A stretch of 64,000 bases of DNA from Cytobacillus massiliigabonensis (GCF_900199725.1 NZ_LT904903.1:849850-913849), one strand, 5' to 3'; shown: positions 1 through 8,384, counted from the stretch's first letter. Notes: generated by a model from the letters alone, not told the origin. Program-made: numbers and translations.

Positions 1-1343
1 TATACGGAATTAATACTGGATTTGGAAAATTTAGTGATGTTCTCATTCATCCGAATGATGTAAACGATCTTCAGCTTAATCTTATTCGCTCTCATGCATG
101 TGGAGTGGGGGAACCGTTCCCTGAACTTGTTTCTCGCGCTATGGTGCTTTTACGGGCAAATGCGCTGCTGAAAGGATTTTCAGGTGCACGCCCAATTATT
201 ATTGAGCGTTTGCTTGATTTAGTGAATAAAGGGATACATCCAGTGATTCCGCAGCAAGGTTCCCTTGGTGCAAGTGGAGATCTTGCACCGTTATCTCATC
301 TTGCACTCGTATTAGTAGGAGAGGGTGAAGTTTTTTATAAAGAAGAAAGAAGGTCTTCTCATGAAGTTCTTTCAGAAGAAGGACTTGAGCCTCTTACATT
401 AGAAGCGAAAGAAGGACTTGCCTTAATTAATGGGACACAGGCAATGACTGCTATGGGGGTTGTTGGATATCTGGAGGCAGAGAAGCTTGCCTATCAAAGT
501 GAACTAATTGCTGCGGTTACGATGGAAGGCTTGAATGGCATTATTGATGCTTTTGATGAGAAAATTCACTTAGCAAGAGGCTATAAACAGCAAGTTGATA
601 CGGCTAGGAGAATCCGAGAATACTTATCAGGGAGTGCTTTAATTACGAAACAAGGAGATATTCGTGTGCAGGATGCATATTCCATCCGCTGTATTCCTCA
701 AGTTCATGGGGCGTCATGGCAGGCACTTGATTATGTAAAAGAAAAGCTAGAAATTGAAATGAATGCCGCAACGGATAACCCGCTCATTTTTGATGATGGG
801 GATCATGTCATTTCAGGCGGAAACTTTCATGGGCAGCCAATTGCCCTTGCAATGGATTTTATGAAGATAGCTGTTGCGGAACTTGCTAATATTTCTGAGC
901 GCAGACTTGAGCGTCTTGTTAATCCGCAGCTTAGTGATTTGCCGCCATTTTTGAGCCCAGAGCCTGGTCTTCAATCAGGGGCAATGATTCTTCAATATGC
1001 TGCTGCGGCCCTAGTGTCTGAAAATAAAACATTAGCCCATCCGGCAAGTGTGGATTCCATTCCCTCCTCGGCAAACCAAGAGGATCATGTGAGCATGGGT
1101 ACAATTGGTTCGAGACATGCGTATCAAATTATTCAGAATGTGAATAATGTCCTTGCAATCGAACTAATCTGTGCACTTCAGGCTGTAGAGTACAGAGGAA
1201 TCGAGAATATGGCAACTAAAACAAAGCGCTTTTATGAAGAGGCACGAAAGATTGTTCCTTCCATTACTAAGGATCGTATCTTTTCAAAGGATATTGCAGC
1301 ATGCTCGGAATGGCTTAAGGATGTAAAAATAGAATCAATGTAA
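1..1343 (+). CDS. hutH: Histidine ammonia-lyase, 5'-truncated by the window edge
   Basis: Catalyses removal of ammonia from L-histidine to give urocanate, the first step of histidine breakdown, in the cytosol. The reading frame is open from base 3 (YGINTGFG, the conserved N-terminal motif), so the true start lies left of the window. The Ala-Ser-Gly triad that cyclises into the MIO cofactor is at bases 270-278 within [14 protein letters not shown]. The C-terminal part carries the family segments MNAATDNPL and [11 protein letters not shown]. The visible part is about 447 residues of a usual ~505-510. A strong terminator follows at once, so any remaining hut genes should lie upstream or elsewhere. 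The identification is secure. Confidence 0.96.
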   Translation, partial: YGINTGFGKFSDVLIHPNDVNDLQLNLIRSHACGVGEPFPELVSRAMVLLRANALLKGFSGARPIIIERLLDLVNKGIHPVIPQQGSLGASGDLAPLSHLALVLVGEGEVFYKEERRSSHEVLSEEGLEPLTLEAKEGLALINGTQAMTAMGVVGYLEAEKLAYQSELIAAVTMEGLNGIIDAFDEKIHLARGYKQQVDTARRIREYLSGSALITKQGDIRVQDAYSIRCIPQVHGASWQALDYVKEKLEIEMNAATDNPLIFDDGDHVISGGNFHGQPIALAMDFMKIAVAELANISERRLERLVNPQLSDLPPFLSPEPGLQSGAMILQYAAAALVSENKTLAHPASVDSIPSSANQEDHVSMGTIGSRHAYQIIQNVNNVLAIELICALQAVEYRGIENMATKTKRFYEEARKIVPSITKDRIFSKDIAACSEWLKDVKIESM

Positions 1344-1347
1344 TGTG

Positions 1348-1379
1348 AAAGAGGGTCTAAGTGGATTAGACCCTCTTTT
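1348..1379 (+). terminator. Intrinsic terminator behind hutH
   Basis: AAAGAGGGTCTAA and TTAGACCCTCTTTT form a perfect 13-bp stem with a 5-nt loop, ending in a T run. A-rich on the other side, it can also serve the minus-strand ORF ending at 1386. Confidence 0.88.
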
Positions 1380-1385
1380 CTAATT

Positions 1386-1562
1386 TTATCTATCTTCCTC
1401 TTCCTCGACACGATTTTTGAAGGCTTCCTGAACAACAAGAAATTCTTCATCCTCCTGTGCTTCTGTTGACGCACGTTTTTCAGTTTCGGCAATGTCAGGG
1501 AAATTTCCTGGATGGTTTTTCTTTTTATGATTAAAATGTTCACCGCGTGCGATAATAAACAC
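1386..1562 (-). CDS. Small charged protein, 58 aa, unknown
   Basis: Reading leftward from a GTG at 1562 gives 58 residues: a short basic part (FNHKKKNHPGNFP), then an acidic tail ending VEEEEDR. An AAAGG stands about 6 nt before the GTG. There is no membrane segment or known domain; composition suggests a small soluble, largely disordered protein. A longer overlapping minus-strand frame (1232-1594) was not chosen because it runs through the terminator into hutH. Function unknown. The ribosome binding site and sensible amino acid composition make it a plausible real gene, but no homology was checked. Confidence 0.5.
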   Translation of the reverse strand: MFIIARGEHFNHKKKNHPGNFPDIAETEKRASTEAQEDEEFLVVQEAFKNRVEEEEDR

Positions 1563-1759
1563 CCCTTTCCTTTATCTTCAAGTAGCTTCCCCATAATTGA
1601 AAAACCTATGTAGAATAAATTTGCAGATTACTTTTTTTTATAAGGTAGACTAGGTAATAGCATTATTTAAGAAATATGTCCTTTCCTGGTACGTTTGTCC
1701 ATTCGATTATTTATTGATTACATATTCTATAGTAACTGAATGGGAAGGAGGGGAACTTT

Positions 1760-1972
1760 ATGTGCAGAAATTGTAATAGAAATAACCACGATAACAACAA
1801 TAACAATAGACCCGTTCTAAATGCTGACCAAGTTATTATTCGTGCCAACCGAGTTTTTGTGATGGGTGCGGAAGATAATAATAATAATGGTCATCATTGC
1901 AGAAGAGGAAATGTAGCAGGTGCTGAAGACAACAATAGACACTGCTGCAGAAGAAGATGCTGCTGGTTCTAA
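1760..1972 (+). CDS. Asn/Cys/Arg-rich small protein, possible spore-coat type
   Basis: A 70-residue protein with an unusual composition: MCRNCNRNNHDNNNNN at the start, an ordinary central stretch (VLNADQVIIRANRVFV), two MGAEDNN/AGAEDNN repeats, and the Cys/Arg-rich end HCCRRRCCWF. A strong site (GGAAGGAGGGG) precedes ATG 1760. Seven cysteines and three histidines could bind metal or cross-link. CATATTCTA at 1721-1729 resembles the -10 element of sporulation factors sigma-E/K, but no matching -35 was seen. Small Cys-rich proteins of this look occur in Bacillus spore coats; that role is inference. A terminator follows directly, so it is probably a single-gene unit. Confidence 0.7.
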   Translation: MCRNCNRNNHDNNNNNRPVLNADQVIIRANRVFVMGAEDNNNNGHHCRRGNVAGAEDNNRHCCRRRCCWF

Positions 1973-1985
1973 TTAATGAATGGAG

Positions 1986-2014
1986 AAAGCAGGGATGATT
2001 AGTCCCTGCTTTTT
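1986..2014 (+). terminator. Intrinsic terminator after the Asn/Cys-rich gene
   Basis: AAAGCAGGGA / TCCCTGCTTTTT stem with a 7-nt loop and T run, starting 13 bp after the stop codon. Confidence 0.88.
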
Positions 2015-2037
2015 ATATTATTGTCAAGCTTAGCTTC

Positions 2038-2172
2038 TTATCCCCTATCAACCTTCAGGTTCCCTCCCTGCGATAAGTCAACATCGGCTCGCTCTTGCTC
2101 ACCGTTTTTCTTTATCGAGAGAACCGACTCTTCAGCGTTTGTATGGCAATGACCAAGGCGCTTGCGCATTTC
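2038..2172. repeat. Dispersed intergenic repeat, copy A
   Basis: Non-coding stretch sharing two blocks with copy B: 2044-2085 (CCTATCA..CTTCAGGT..CCCTCCCT.CGATAAGTC.ACATC) and 2138-2163 (TTTGTA.GGC.ATGACC.AGGCGCTT). It fills most of the 1973-2354 gap and has no plausible reading frame. Copies B and C lie at 39.4 and 51.7 kb. Confidence 0.75.
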
Positions 2173-2232
2173 TTATTGTCCTTTATTTAAATACATAATA
2201 TAAATGAAAAAAATTAAATATGTAATTTCACC

Positions 2233-2259
2233 TAAAGCTTATAAGAATTTTGTCGAAAT
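2233..2259 (+). promoter_or_regulatory. Sigma-D promoter of motAB
   Basis: TAAA at 2233-2236, exactly 15 nt, then GTCGAAAT at 2252-2259. The known sigma-D (SigD/FliA) consensus in Bacillus is TAAA-N15-GCCGATAT, so the -35 is perfect and the -10 matches 6 of 8. It lies about 95 bp before motA, as expected for a motility operon. Confidence 0.75.
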
Positions 2260-2354
2260 AAGAAATAAGAAATCATTTAATATTATCATGGAGTAAGCAA
2301 CACAATTTTGTTCGGAAAAATCATTCATAGATTAATAGAAATAGGTGAGGACAT

Positions 2355-3149
2355 ATGGATAAAACATCGTTAATTGGATTAATATTAGGATTCATAGCTG
2401 TAGGGGTAGGGATGGTTTTAAAAGGAGTCGACCTGCATGCATTAGCAAACCCAGCGGCAATCCTAATTATCCTTGCGGGGACAGCAGCAACTGTAATTAT
2501 TGCGTTCCCAACTAGTGAAATCAAGCGAGTGCCCAAGTTATTTGGCGTTATTTTTAAGGAAAAAAAGCAAATGGATCCGATCGATCTAATCAAAATGATT
2601 TCTGAGTGGGCACAATTGGCAAGAAAAGAAGGGCTGCTGGCTCTTGAAGCAAAAACAAGCGAAATAGATGACCCCTTTCTCAAAAATGGTCTGTCACTTG
2701 CTGTAGATGGACAGAGCGCTGATTACATACGTGATGTTCTAAGCGAAGAAATTGAGGCAATGGAAGAAAGACATTCAGCAGGTGCGCTGATTTTTACACA
2801 AGCTGGAACATATGCTCCAACTTTAGGAGTTTTAGGTGCCGTTGTAGGTTTGATTGCTGCATTAAAGGATATGAGTGATACAGATGCTTTAGGGCATGCG
2901 ATCAGTGCGGCTTTCGTTGCAACCTTACTAGGGATTTTCACTGGATATGTACTTTGGCACCCATTTGCTAATAAGCTAAAACGTAAATCAAAGCAAGAAG
3001 TGAAGCTTAAATCAATGATGATTGAAGGTGTATTATCTGTCTTGGAAGGTGAAGCGCCAAGAGTGATTGAGCAAAAATTAGCATCATATTTACCTGTTGG
3101 GGATAGAAAGAAATTTCTTGAAGAAAGCAGCGTGAAGAAGGATGAGTAA
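2355..3149 (+). CDS. motA: Flagellar motor stator protein MotA
   Basis: Inner ring subunit of the proton-driven stator that turns the flagellum; acts in the cytoplasmic membrane with MotB. It is 264 aa, usual for the Bacillus family. There are four membrane segments (about residues 2-22, 30-50, 150-170, 182-202) and a large cytoplasmic loop with the charged residues that touch FliG (EWAQLARKEGLLALE, EAMEERH). The segment TQAGTYAPTLGVLGAVVGLIAAL holds the conserved Pro/Thr of the ion path. ATG 2355 has GGTGAGG upstream. motB starts inside its last codons (8-bp overlap), indicating translational coupling. Very close to B. subtilis MotA, so proton rather than sodium coupling is likely. Confidence 0.95.
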   Translation: MDKTSLIGLILGFIAVGVGMVLKGVDLHALANPAAILIILAGTAATVIIAFPTSEIKRVPKLFGVIFKEKKQMDPIDLIKMISEWAQLARKEGLLALEAKTSEIDDPFLKNGLSLAVDGQSADYIRDVLSEEIEAMEERHSAGALIFTQAGTYAPTLGVLGAVVGLIAALKDMSDTDALGHAISAAFVATLLGIFTGYVLWHPFANKLKRKSKQEVKLKSMMIEGVLSVLEGEAPRVIEQKLASYLPVGDRKKFLEESSVKKDE

Positions 3150-3930
3150 ACGTAAAAAGAAAAAGAATCATGAAGAAGGACATGTGGATGAATCTTGGCT
3201 GCTTCCTTATTCTGATCTCCTAACTTTATTGCTAGCCTTATTTATTGTCTTATTTGCTTCAAGTTCTATCGATGCTGTTAAGTTTCAGGCGATTTCAAAA
3301 GCGTTCAGCAGTGCACTTACTGGGGGAACTGGGATGATGGAATTCCCAAGTCCATTGCCTGAAGGACAAATGCAGGCTGATGAAGAGACAGAGGATACAG
3401 AAGCTGAAGATCCGAATGGGCTGAAGATTGATAAAAAGCTGCTCCAAAAAGTAGATCAGGAAGAATTAGAAGCTATCCAAGAGAAAGTTAACAAATATAT
3501 TGAAGAGAATCATTTAGCAGGGAAACTGCAAACCTCTTTAACTGGTGAAGGGTTAATGGTTTCTATAAGGGATAATGTGTTATTTGCACCAGGAAGTGCG
3601 GATGTTAGGCCTGAGGATTTAAAGATTGCAAACGAAATAGCTGAACTGCTTGTCATGGATCCGCCACGAAATATTATTATTAGCGGACATACGGACAATG
3701 TTCCAATCGGAAACGCTCCTTTTGATTCGAACTGGGAACTAAGTGTTATGCGGGCAATTAATTTTATGAAAATTATTTTAAAAAATGATGAACTCGATCC
3801 AAGGATGTTTAGTGCGAAAGGCTTTGGTGAATTCCAGCCTGTCGTTTCTAATGATACAGTTCAAGGAAAAGCAAAAAATAGAAGGGTAGAGATTTTAATC
3901 TTGCCAAGAACAGAAGCTGAACCTGAATAG
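3142..3930 (+). CDS. motB: Flagellar motor stator protein MotB
   Basis: Membrane anchor of the stator. After a Lys-rich N-terminus, a single membrane helix (about 20-42) carries the proton-binding aspartate, here Asp25 in LLPYSDLLTLLLALF. A variable acidic linker (about 75-115) leads to an OmpA/MotB peptidoglycan-binding domain (about 130-258) with NIIISGHTDNVPIG and the closing KNRRVEILI. Length 262 aa is normal. It overlaps motA by 8 bp and both should be read from the sigma-D promoter at 2233. The linker is more acidic than that of B. subtilis; otherwise unremarkable. Confidence 0.95.
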   Translation: MSKRKKKKNHEEGHVDESWLLPYSDLLTLLLALFIVLFASSSIDAVKFQAISKAFSSALTGGTGMMEFPSPLPEGQMQADEETEDTEAEDPNGLKIDKKLLQKVDQEELEAIQEKVNKYIEENHLAGKLQTSLTGEGLMVSIRDNVLFAPGSADVRPEDLKIANEIAELLVMDPPRNIIISGHTDNVPIGNAPFDSNWELSVMRAINFMKIILKNDELDPRMFSAKGFGEFQPVVSNDTVQGKAKNRRVEILILPRTEAEPE

Positions 3931-3944
3931 GTTTGGCTTTTTTT
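3914..3944 (+). terminator. Terminator overlapping the motB stop
   Basis: AAGCTGAACCT / AGGTTTGGCTT stem with two weak pairs, short loop, then seven T's. The left arm is the last motB codons. Confidence 0.65.
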
Positions 3945-4024
3945 GGCTGATTAGAATATACATTCATTAATTTTGAATGTATAAGGAAAACTGCTAATAT
4001 ACTGCATCCTAAAATATGAAAGGA

Positions 4025-4144
4025 TTATTCATTAATCTCCTGCTTAGCCGCTTTATCTGGTTTTGTCATATGATCGATTAGAATTCCCAGACCAAATAAT
4101 GAAACAATAGGGATGATAAAATTCAATATCCAAATAAATGTCAT
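4025..4144 (-). CDS. 39-aa single-pass membrane peptide
   Basis: Reading leftward from ATG 4144 with a perfect AGGAGG eight bases upstream: a hydrophobic first half (FIWILNFIIPIVSLFGLGILI) and a charged tail (DHMTKPDKAAKQEINE). It looks like a small membrane protein with its C-terminus probably in the cytosol. It stands alone between motB and an MFS gene. No function can be assigned; the strong ribosome binding site and clean membrane-helix pattern argue that it is translated. Confidence 0.6.
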   Translation of the reverse strand: MTFIWILNFIIPIVSLFGLGILIDHMTKPDKAAKQEINE

Positions 4145-4246
4145 ATAAATCCTCCTAAACACTGTAAATATATTATTTACATTATATTCTAAAGTTCACG
4201 AAAAATACAACAAATATTCAGAAAATATACGCAATTTAACATTGAC

Positions 4247-4273
4247 AAAAAAAGAACCCTTAAAAGGGCTCTT
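4247..4273 (-). terminator. Terminator of the MFS gene (minus strand)
   Basis: AAAGAACCCT / AGGGCTCTTT inverted repeat; read on the minus strand it ends in a long T run (4247-4253). Confidence 0.8.
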
Positions 4274-4276
4274 TCC

Positions 4277-5479
4277 TCATAATGAAATATCAGCTTCCGA
4301 ATGAAGCAGATTCTCTCTCGTTGATCTCTTGCCATGAAGAAAATAATATGCAAGTAAAGCAAGAAGGACAACAACAGCAAGAACTAAATATAAAGTGGAT
4401 AGATCCGTATATACTGCGATAACACCTAGAGCGTAAGAACCAATTCCAATACCTGAATCAAAAAATGTAAAAAATGTGGATGTTGCTAATCCCCTTTTTG
4501 AAGGGACTGAATTTTTGATGGCAACAGTTTGCAAACTTGGTGAAAGACTTCCGTAGCCTAGTCCAATAATAGCTGCAGAAAATAGGAATAGGAAGGTGCT
4601 ATTTGCCTGACTTAGCAGGACCATTCCAGCAGCAAACAAAATAATGGATGGGTAGACAATTTTATTTTCTCCATACAGGTCAAACCATCTCCCCGTAAAT
4701 GGTCTTGATATCAGAATGGCAACAGCATAAACGACAAAGAAAAAGCTTGCTGCCTTAAACAGTCCTAATTCCTTTGCATAAACAGAAATAAATGAAAGGA
4801 TTCCTGAATAAGCAAGAGCTAAAATTCCGCCTACAATGGATACTGAAATAGCATTTTTTTCGAAGAAGCTGCCAATCGAAAATGTGGAATGTACCGTTTC
4901 CTCAGGAATTGAAGCCTCTGGAATACGGACAATAAATGACAATAGGAGTGCAAAGAACGCTAAGATAGTGCACACGATAAAGAGAAGCGTAAAGCTTGAT
5001 ATCTGAATAATCGTTAAACCTGCAAACGGACCAATGACCATCGCCAAATTCATAAATAAAGCATAATAGCCAAGTCCTTCCCCTTTTCTTTCATTCGGAA
5101 CAATATCAGCTATGATCGCTCCAGTTGCAGTTGTTGCCATGCCAAAACCGATTCCATGTAAGAACCTGAGTCCAAGCAGCAGTGGAATAGAGTCTGTCCA
5201 TACGTATAAAAAACTTGAGACGGAAAAGATAATAACGGAAGAGAGCAGGATTTTTTTTCGTCCGATCGAGTCAATCCATTTTCCTGTAAATGGGCGGCAT
5301 AAAACGGCTGCGATTAAAAATACAGCAACAATCAATCCTACTTGCGTTTCATTTCCGTGTAATTCATCTAATACATAAATTGGCAATGTCGTAAGCAAAA
5401 TATAAAATACGAGAAATAAAAATAAACTAATAAAGGAAACTCCTAGAAAGTCCTTTGTCCATAATGGTTGTTTCTTCAT
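4277..5479 (-). CDS. MFS transporter, drug-efflux type
   Basis: A 400-residue, 12-helix major facilitator protein. The loop after helix 2 has the motif-A pattern (RPFTGKWIDSIGRKK) and is echoed in the second half (RPFTGRWFDLYGENK). LRFLHGIGFGMATTATGAIIADIVP fits motif C/antiporter signatures of proton-coupled exporters. ATG 5479 has GGAGGTCAT upstream. It lies 140 bp downstream of a MarR-family gene on the same strand, the classic arrangement of a repressor with the exporter it controls. Substrate unknown; a drug or toxic small molecule is the usual guess for the family. Confidence 0.85.
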   Translation of the reverse strand: MKKQPLWTKDFLGVSFISLFLFLVFYILLTTLPIYVLDELHGNETQVGLIVAVFLIAAVLCRPFTGKWIDSIGRKKILLSSVIIFSVSSFLYVWTDSIPLLLGLRFLHGIGFGMATTATGAIIADIVPNERKGEGLGYYALFMNLAMVIGPFAGLTIIQISSFTLLFIVCTILAFFALLLSFIVRIPEASIPEETVHSTFSIGSFFEKNAISVSIVGGILALAYSGILSFISVYAKELGLFKAASFFFVVYAVAILISRPFTGRWFDLYGENKIVYPSIILFAAGMVLLSQANSTFLFLFSAAIIGLGYGSLSPSLQTVAIKNSVPSKRGLATSTFFTFFDSGIGIGSYALGVIAVYTDLSTLYLVLAVVVLLALLAYYFLHGKRSTRENLLHSEADISL

Positions 5480-5568
5480 GATGACCTCCGTGAAAAAGTA
5501 AGTTTGATAACTAGATGTTTATTGAGAGTGAATGTTAGCTTGAAGCAGGGGTTAGACGAGGACAAAGA

Positions 5569-5593
5569 AGCAATCGGCGAGGAGCCGATTGCT
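5569..5593 (-). terminator. Stem-loop between marR and the MFS gene
   Basis: AGCAATCGGC / GCCGATTGCT, a perfect 10-bp stem with a 5-nt loop. The minus-strand side has only a broken T run (TTCTTTGTCC), so it may be a partial terminator or an mRNA-processing hairpin. Confidence 0.5.
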
Positions 5594-5619
5594 AAAGATC
5601 TTATCAGAGCCAAGCAAAC

Positions 5620-6036
5620 TTAAAGATTTCCATTCATTCTTCCAATAACTTCCATCATTGTGCTGATTTCTTCGTCACTAACATTTTTTAATATATTTTT
5701 CTCACATGACCGTACCGCTGCAAGCCAAACTTCATATTTTTGGATGGATGCGTTTGTCAGATTGATCTTTTTCTCCCGTTTATCTGTTCCAGGCACTTTT
5801 GAAATCCAGCCTGCCAGCTCTAATCTTGCTAAAGTACGTGTCATGGTTGGGGCTTCAACACCTAAGTAAAGGGATAAATCCTTTTGAGTTGCTGGTCCGT
5901 TAGTTTTTAGAAGATAGATAATGGTCCATTGAGCGGAATATAAGCCTAAAGGGACAAGCACCTCGTTTAATGATTTAGAAAAGTGACGAGTGAATTGGTT
6001 TATGGAATGAAAGAATTTACTTTGATTTTCGTTCAT
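5620..6036 (-). CDS. MarR-family transcriptional regulator
   Basis: A 138-aa winged-helix repressor that typically lets go of DNA on binding a small molecule or on oxidation. The recognition part is QWTIIYLLKTNGPATQKDLSLYLGVEAPTMTRTLARLE (about 37-75, quoted in family terms), followed by the wing GWISKVPGTDKREKKINLT with the conserved DxRxK-like turn. It contains one cysteine (Cys109 in RSCEKN). It precedes the MFS exporter on the same strand, and a near-palindrome (6058-6069) lies just before its start, so self-repression together with the exporter is likely. Confidence 0.88.
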   Translation of the reverse strand: MNENQSKFFHSINQFTRHFSKSLNEVLVPLGLYSAQWTIIYLLKTNGPATQKDLSLYLGVEAPTMTRTLARLELAGWISKVPGTDKREKKINLTNASIQKYEVWLAAVRSCEKNILKNVSDEEISTMMEVIGRMNGNL

Positions 6037-6057
6037 AAAATCACCTAGATAAAGTAG

Positions 6058-6069
6058 TTACCTAGCTAA
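6058..6069. promoter_or_regulatory. Candidate MarR operator
   Basis: TTACCTAGCTAA is a 12-bp palindrome apart from its C and G at positions 4 and 9, about 20 bp before the marR start; a second CTAG-centred element (ATCACCTAGATA) lies at 6040-6051. Position and symmetry fit MarR autoregulation. Confidence 0.45.
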
Positions 6070-6107
6070 GTATATTCTTCTGCTCTAAAATTGTCTAGTT
6101 TTTTATT

Positions 6108-6121
6108 TGAAAACGCTTTGT
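6108..6121. promoter_or_regulatory. cre-like site before psuK
   Basis: TGAAAACGCTTTGT matches the CcpA site consensus (TGWAANCGNTNWCA) except near the 3' end. It lies about 20 bp ahead of the psuK -35, where CcpA could affect nucleoside use. Confidence 0.35.
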
Positions 6122-6141
6122 TACATGAAGGAATAAAAATA

Positions 6142-6171
6142 TTGCTTTTCCTCAAAACATATGTTTATAAT
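6142..6171 (+). promoter_or_regulatory. Sigma-A promoter of psuKG
   Basis: TTGCTT (6142-6147), 18-nt spacer, perfect TATAAT (6166-6171), about 38 bp upstream of the psuK start. Confidence 0.6.
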
Positions 6172-6209
6172 ATAGACATAAGTTTAAGAATGATAGGGCT
6201 GAGCTAACG

Positions 6210-7304
6210 ATGAATGAAAAAGAATCACTAATATTGCAGCTTATAAAAGCGAACCCATTTATTTCACAAATTGAATTGGCTGAGAAAACACAGCTATCAA
6301 GATCTGCTGTAGCAGGATATATTTCCTCTCTGACGAAAGAAGGAAAACTGCTTGGCAGAGCCTATGTTCTTCCAAAGAGAAAGGATATTGTCTCTATTGG
6401 GGGATCAAATGTTGATAGGAAAATTCAATCACTAAGCAGCCTCCAGCTTGGTACATCCAATCCTGCTGAAAGCTCCCAATCTTGTGGGGGAGTGGCAAGA
6501 AACATTGCAGAGAACCTAGGAAGACTTGGCTGTGATGTCGCGCTTATGACCGTTGTTGGAGAGGATCATGAGGGCGAATGGCTGCTTGATTATACGAAGT
6601 CATTTGTTGACATTAGCCCGTCTCAAATATCACCGAATGCGGCGACTGGCACGTATACGGCTATATTGGATAATGAGGGGGAAATGGCCGTTGCATTAGC
6701 GGATATGGCAATATATGACTCCGTTGAGCTTGATTTTATTGAAAAGAGATGGGGATATATTGCATCTTCGGCAATGGTTGTCATGGATACGAATTTTCCA
6801 GATAACGTGCTAAAGCAGGTGATTAGCCGTTGTGAGGAAGAAAATATTCCGCTTTGCATTACACCTGTATCTTCTCCCAAGGTTAAGAAGCTTCCACAGA
6901 ATCTCCAAGGAGTTACTTGGCTAATCGCTAATAAAGATGAGGCGGAAGCCTTATCAGAGATGAAGATAAAAGCTGAAGGTGATTTTTTCAAGGCAGCTGA
7001 GATAATCATGGGAAAAGGAGTAGAAAAGGTTGTTATCACTCGCGGTGATAAGGGGTTAATCTATTTTACAAAAAAGGGTGAAGCAGGTGTTGTGCTTCCG
7101 CCAAAAGTGAGCGTAGAAGATGTGACTGGTGCTGGGGACTCACTTGTTGCTGGAATTATGTTTGCTCACTTAAAAGGGGTAAACACAGAAGATGCGTGTA
7201 AGATTGGGATTGCCTGTTCCATCCTGACGCTTCAGTCGCATGAAACAGTGAATCCCACATTGAATCATATTCGATTACAAGAAACATTTAAAAAATACTT
7301 TTAA
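6210..7304 (+). CDS. psuK: Pseudouridine kinase with N-terminal DNA-binding domain
   Basis: A PfkB-family sugar kinase (about residues 60-364) fused behind a winged helix (about 1-58, [20 protein letters not shown]). Kinase landmarks are IGGSNVDRK near the start, the [16 protein letters not shown] loop, and the C-terminal signature [13 protein letters not shown] with the catalytic aspartate. The next gene encodes pseudouridine-5'-phosphate glycosidase, so the kinase most likely phosphorylates pseudouridine from RNA turnover. The added wHTH is common in Firmicute members and suggests the enzyme also acts as a regulator, perhaps of its own operon; this is inference. The gap to psuG is 17 bp, so one operon. 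Confidence 0.85.
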   Translation: MNEKESLILQLIKANPFISQIELAEKTQLSRSAVAGYISSLTKEGKLLGRAYVLPKRKDIVSIGGSNVDRKIQSLSSLQLGTSNPAESSQSCGGVARNIAENLGRLGCDVALMTVVGEDHEGEWLLDYTKSFVDISPSQISPNAATGTYTAILDNEGEMAVALADMAIYDSVELDFIEKRWGYIASSAMVVMDTNFPDNVLKQVISRCEEENIPLCITPVSSPKVKKLPQNLQGVTWLIANKDEAEALSEMKIKAEGDFFKAAEIIMGKGVEKVVITRGDKGLIYFTKKGEAGVVLPPKVSVEDVTGAGDSLVAGIMFAHLKGVNTEDACKIGIACSILTLQSHETVNPTLNHIRLQETFKKYF

Positions 7305-7321
7305 TAAGGAGCTATGACATC

Positions 7322-8233
7322 ATGATCGAAAACTATTTAGAATACTCTGCCGAGGTACAAGAAGCAAAGAAAGCAAATAAACCAATTGTTGCATTAGAAT
7401 CGACAATCATTTCACACGGAATGCCCTACCCGCAAAACGTTGAAACGGCTAAGGAAGTAGAAGATATTATCCGCAAAAATGGAGCGGTGCCAGCTACTAT
7501 TGCGATCATTAATGGAAAAATTAAAATTGGTCTTTCAGACGAGGATCTTGAGTTTTTAGGTACAAGCAAAGATATCGAAAAAGCAAGCCGCAGAGACCTT
7601 CCTTATTTGATTGCCAATAAGAAAAACGGAGCGACAACGGTTGCCTCCACAATGATTTGTGCACAGCTTGCAGGAATTGAAGTTTTTGTTACGGGAGGAA
7701 TCGGCGGTGTTCACCGAGAAGCAGATACGACAATGGATATTTCTGCGGATCTGCAGGAGCTTGCCCAAACAAATGTAGCAGTTGTATGCGCAGGTGCCAA
7801 GTCTATCCTCGATCTTGGACTAACATTAGAATATCTTGAAACACATGGTGTTCCTGTTGTTGGATTTGAAACAGATACGCTTCCTGCGTTCTTTACGCGC
7901 ACTAGCCCATTCAGCGTTAATTACCGGGTAGACACTGTAGAAGAAGCAGCTGCAACGATTCGCACAAAATGGGAGCTAGGATTAAACGGCGGTCTTGTTA
8001 TTGCCAATCCAATTCCAGAAGCAGATGCACTGGACGAAGCATTTATTACAAATGTTATTGAATCTGCATTGAAGGAAGGAAAGGAAAACAATATTGCAGG
8101 CAAAAAAGTGACTCCATTCCTTTTAGGCAAAGTAAAAGAACTGACAGAAGGAAAGAGCTTGACTGCAAATATTGCTTTAGTGAAGCATAATGCTGAAGTA
8201 GGTTCAAAAATTGCGGTGAGTTTGCAGAAATAG
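7322..8233 (+). CDS. psuG: Pseudouridine-5'-phosphate glycosidase
   Basis: Splits the C-C glycosidic bond of pseudouridine 5'-phosphate to uracil and ribose 5-phosphate (reversible). It is 303 aa, the usual length of the PsuG/IndA family. Recognisable parts are [16 protein letters not shown] near the N-terminus, [23 protein letters not shown] in the middle (metal and phosphate site) and [20 protein letters not shown] 7322 has TAAGGAG upstream. It follows psuK at 17 bp, and a terminator follows; the two genes form a complete pseudouridine salvage operon. Confidence 0.93.
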   Translation: MIENYLEYSAEVQEAKKANKPIVALESTIISHGMPYPQNVETAKEVEDIIRKNGAVPATIAIINGKIKIGLSDEDLEFLGTSKDIEKASRRDLPYLIANKKNGATTVASTMICAQLAGIEVFVTGGIGGVHREADTTMDISADLQELAQTNVAVVCAGAKSILDLGLTLEYLETHGVPVVGFETDTLPAFFTRTSPFSVNYRVDTVEEAAATIRTKWELGLNGGLVIANPIPEADALDEAFITNVIESALKEGKENNIAGKKVTPFLLGKVKELTEGKSLTANIALVKHNAEVGSKIAVSLQK

Positions 8234-8256
8234 AGAATTGTCTCATTTATTATTAT

Positions 8257-8299
8257 GGCTAGTCTGATCTTTCTATATAGAAGACTGGACTAGCTTTTC
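8257..8299 (+). terminator. Terminator of the psuKG operon
   Basis: GGCTAGTC / GACTAGCTTTTCT stem, with an inner TCTATATAGA palindrome in the loop; T-rich end. Confidence 0.7.
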
Positions 8300-8332
8300 T
8301 CATTATTCCAGCAAAAAAAACAAATATTTGCA

Positions 8333-8361
8333 TTGAAATGTTCTTTATAATGAACTAAAAT
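8333..8361 (+). promoter_or_regulatory. Exopolysaccharide promoter with SinR box in the spacer
   Basis: TTGAAA (8333-8338), 17 nt, TAAAAT (8356-8361) form a good sigma-A promoter. The spacer is almost wholly the inverted repeat GTTC-TTTATAAT-GAAC (8340-8355), whose left part GTTCTTT equals the known B. subtilis SinR heptamer GTTCTYT. A repressor here would block polymerase directly. About 300 nt of leader follow before epsC. Confidence 0.55.
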
Positions 8362-8384
8362 GATACATATAAATTAATTAGTAG

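Noticed and set aside
1232-1594. 120-aa minus-strand frame overlapping the hutH end
   Set aside because: It runs across the hutH terminator and antisense to hutH with low-quality composition; the 58-aa frame in the same place has the better start.
4251-4257. AAAGAAC as a SinR site near the MFS gene
   Set aside because: It is part of the terminator stem and not in a promoter.
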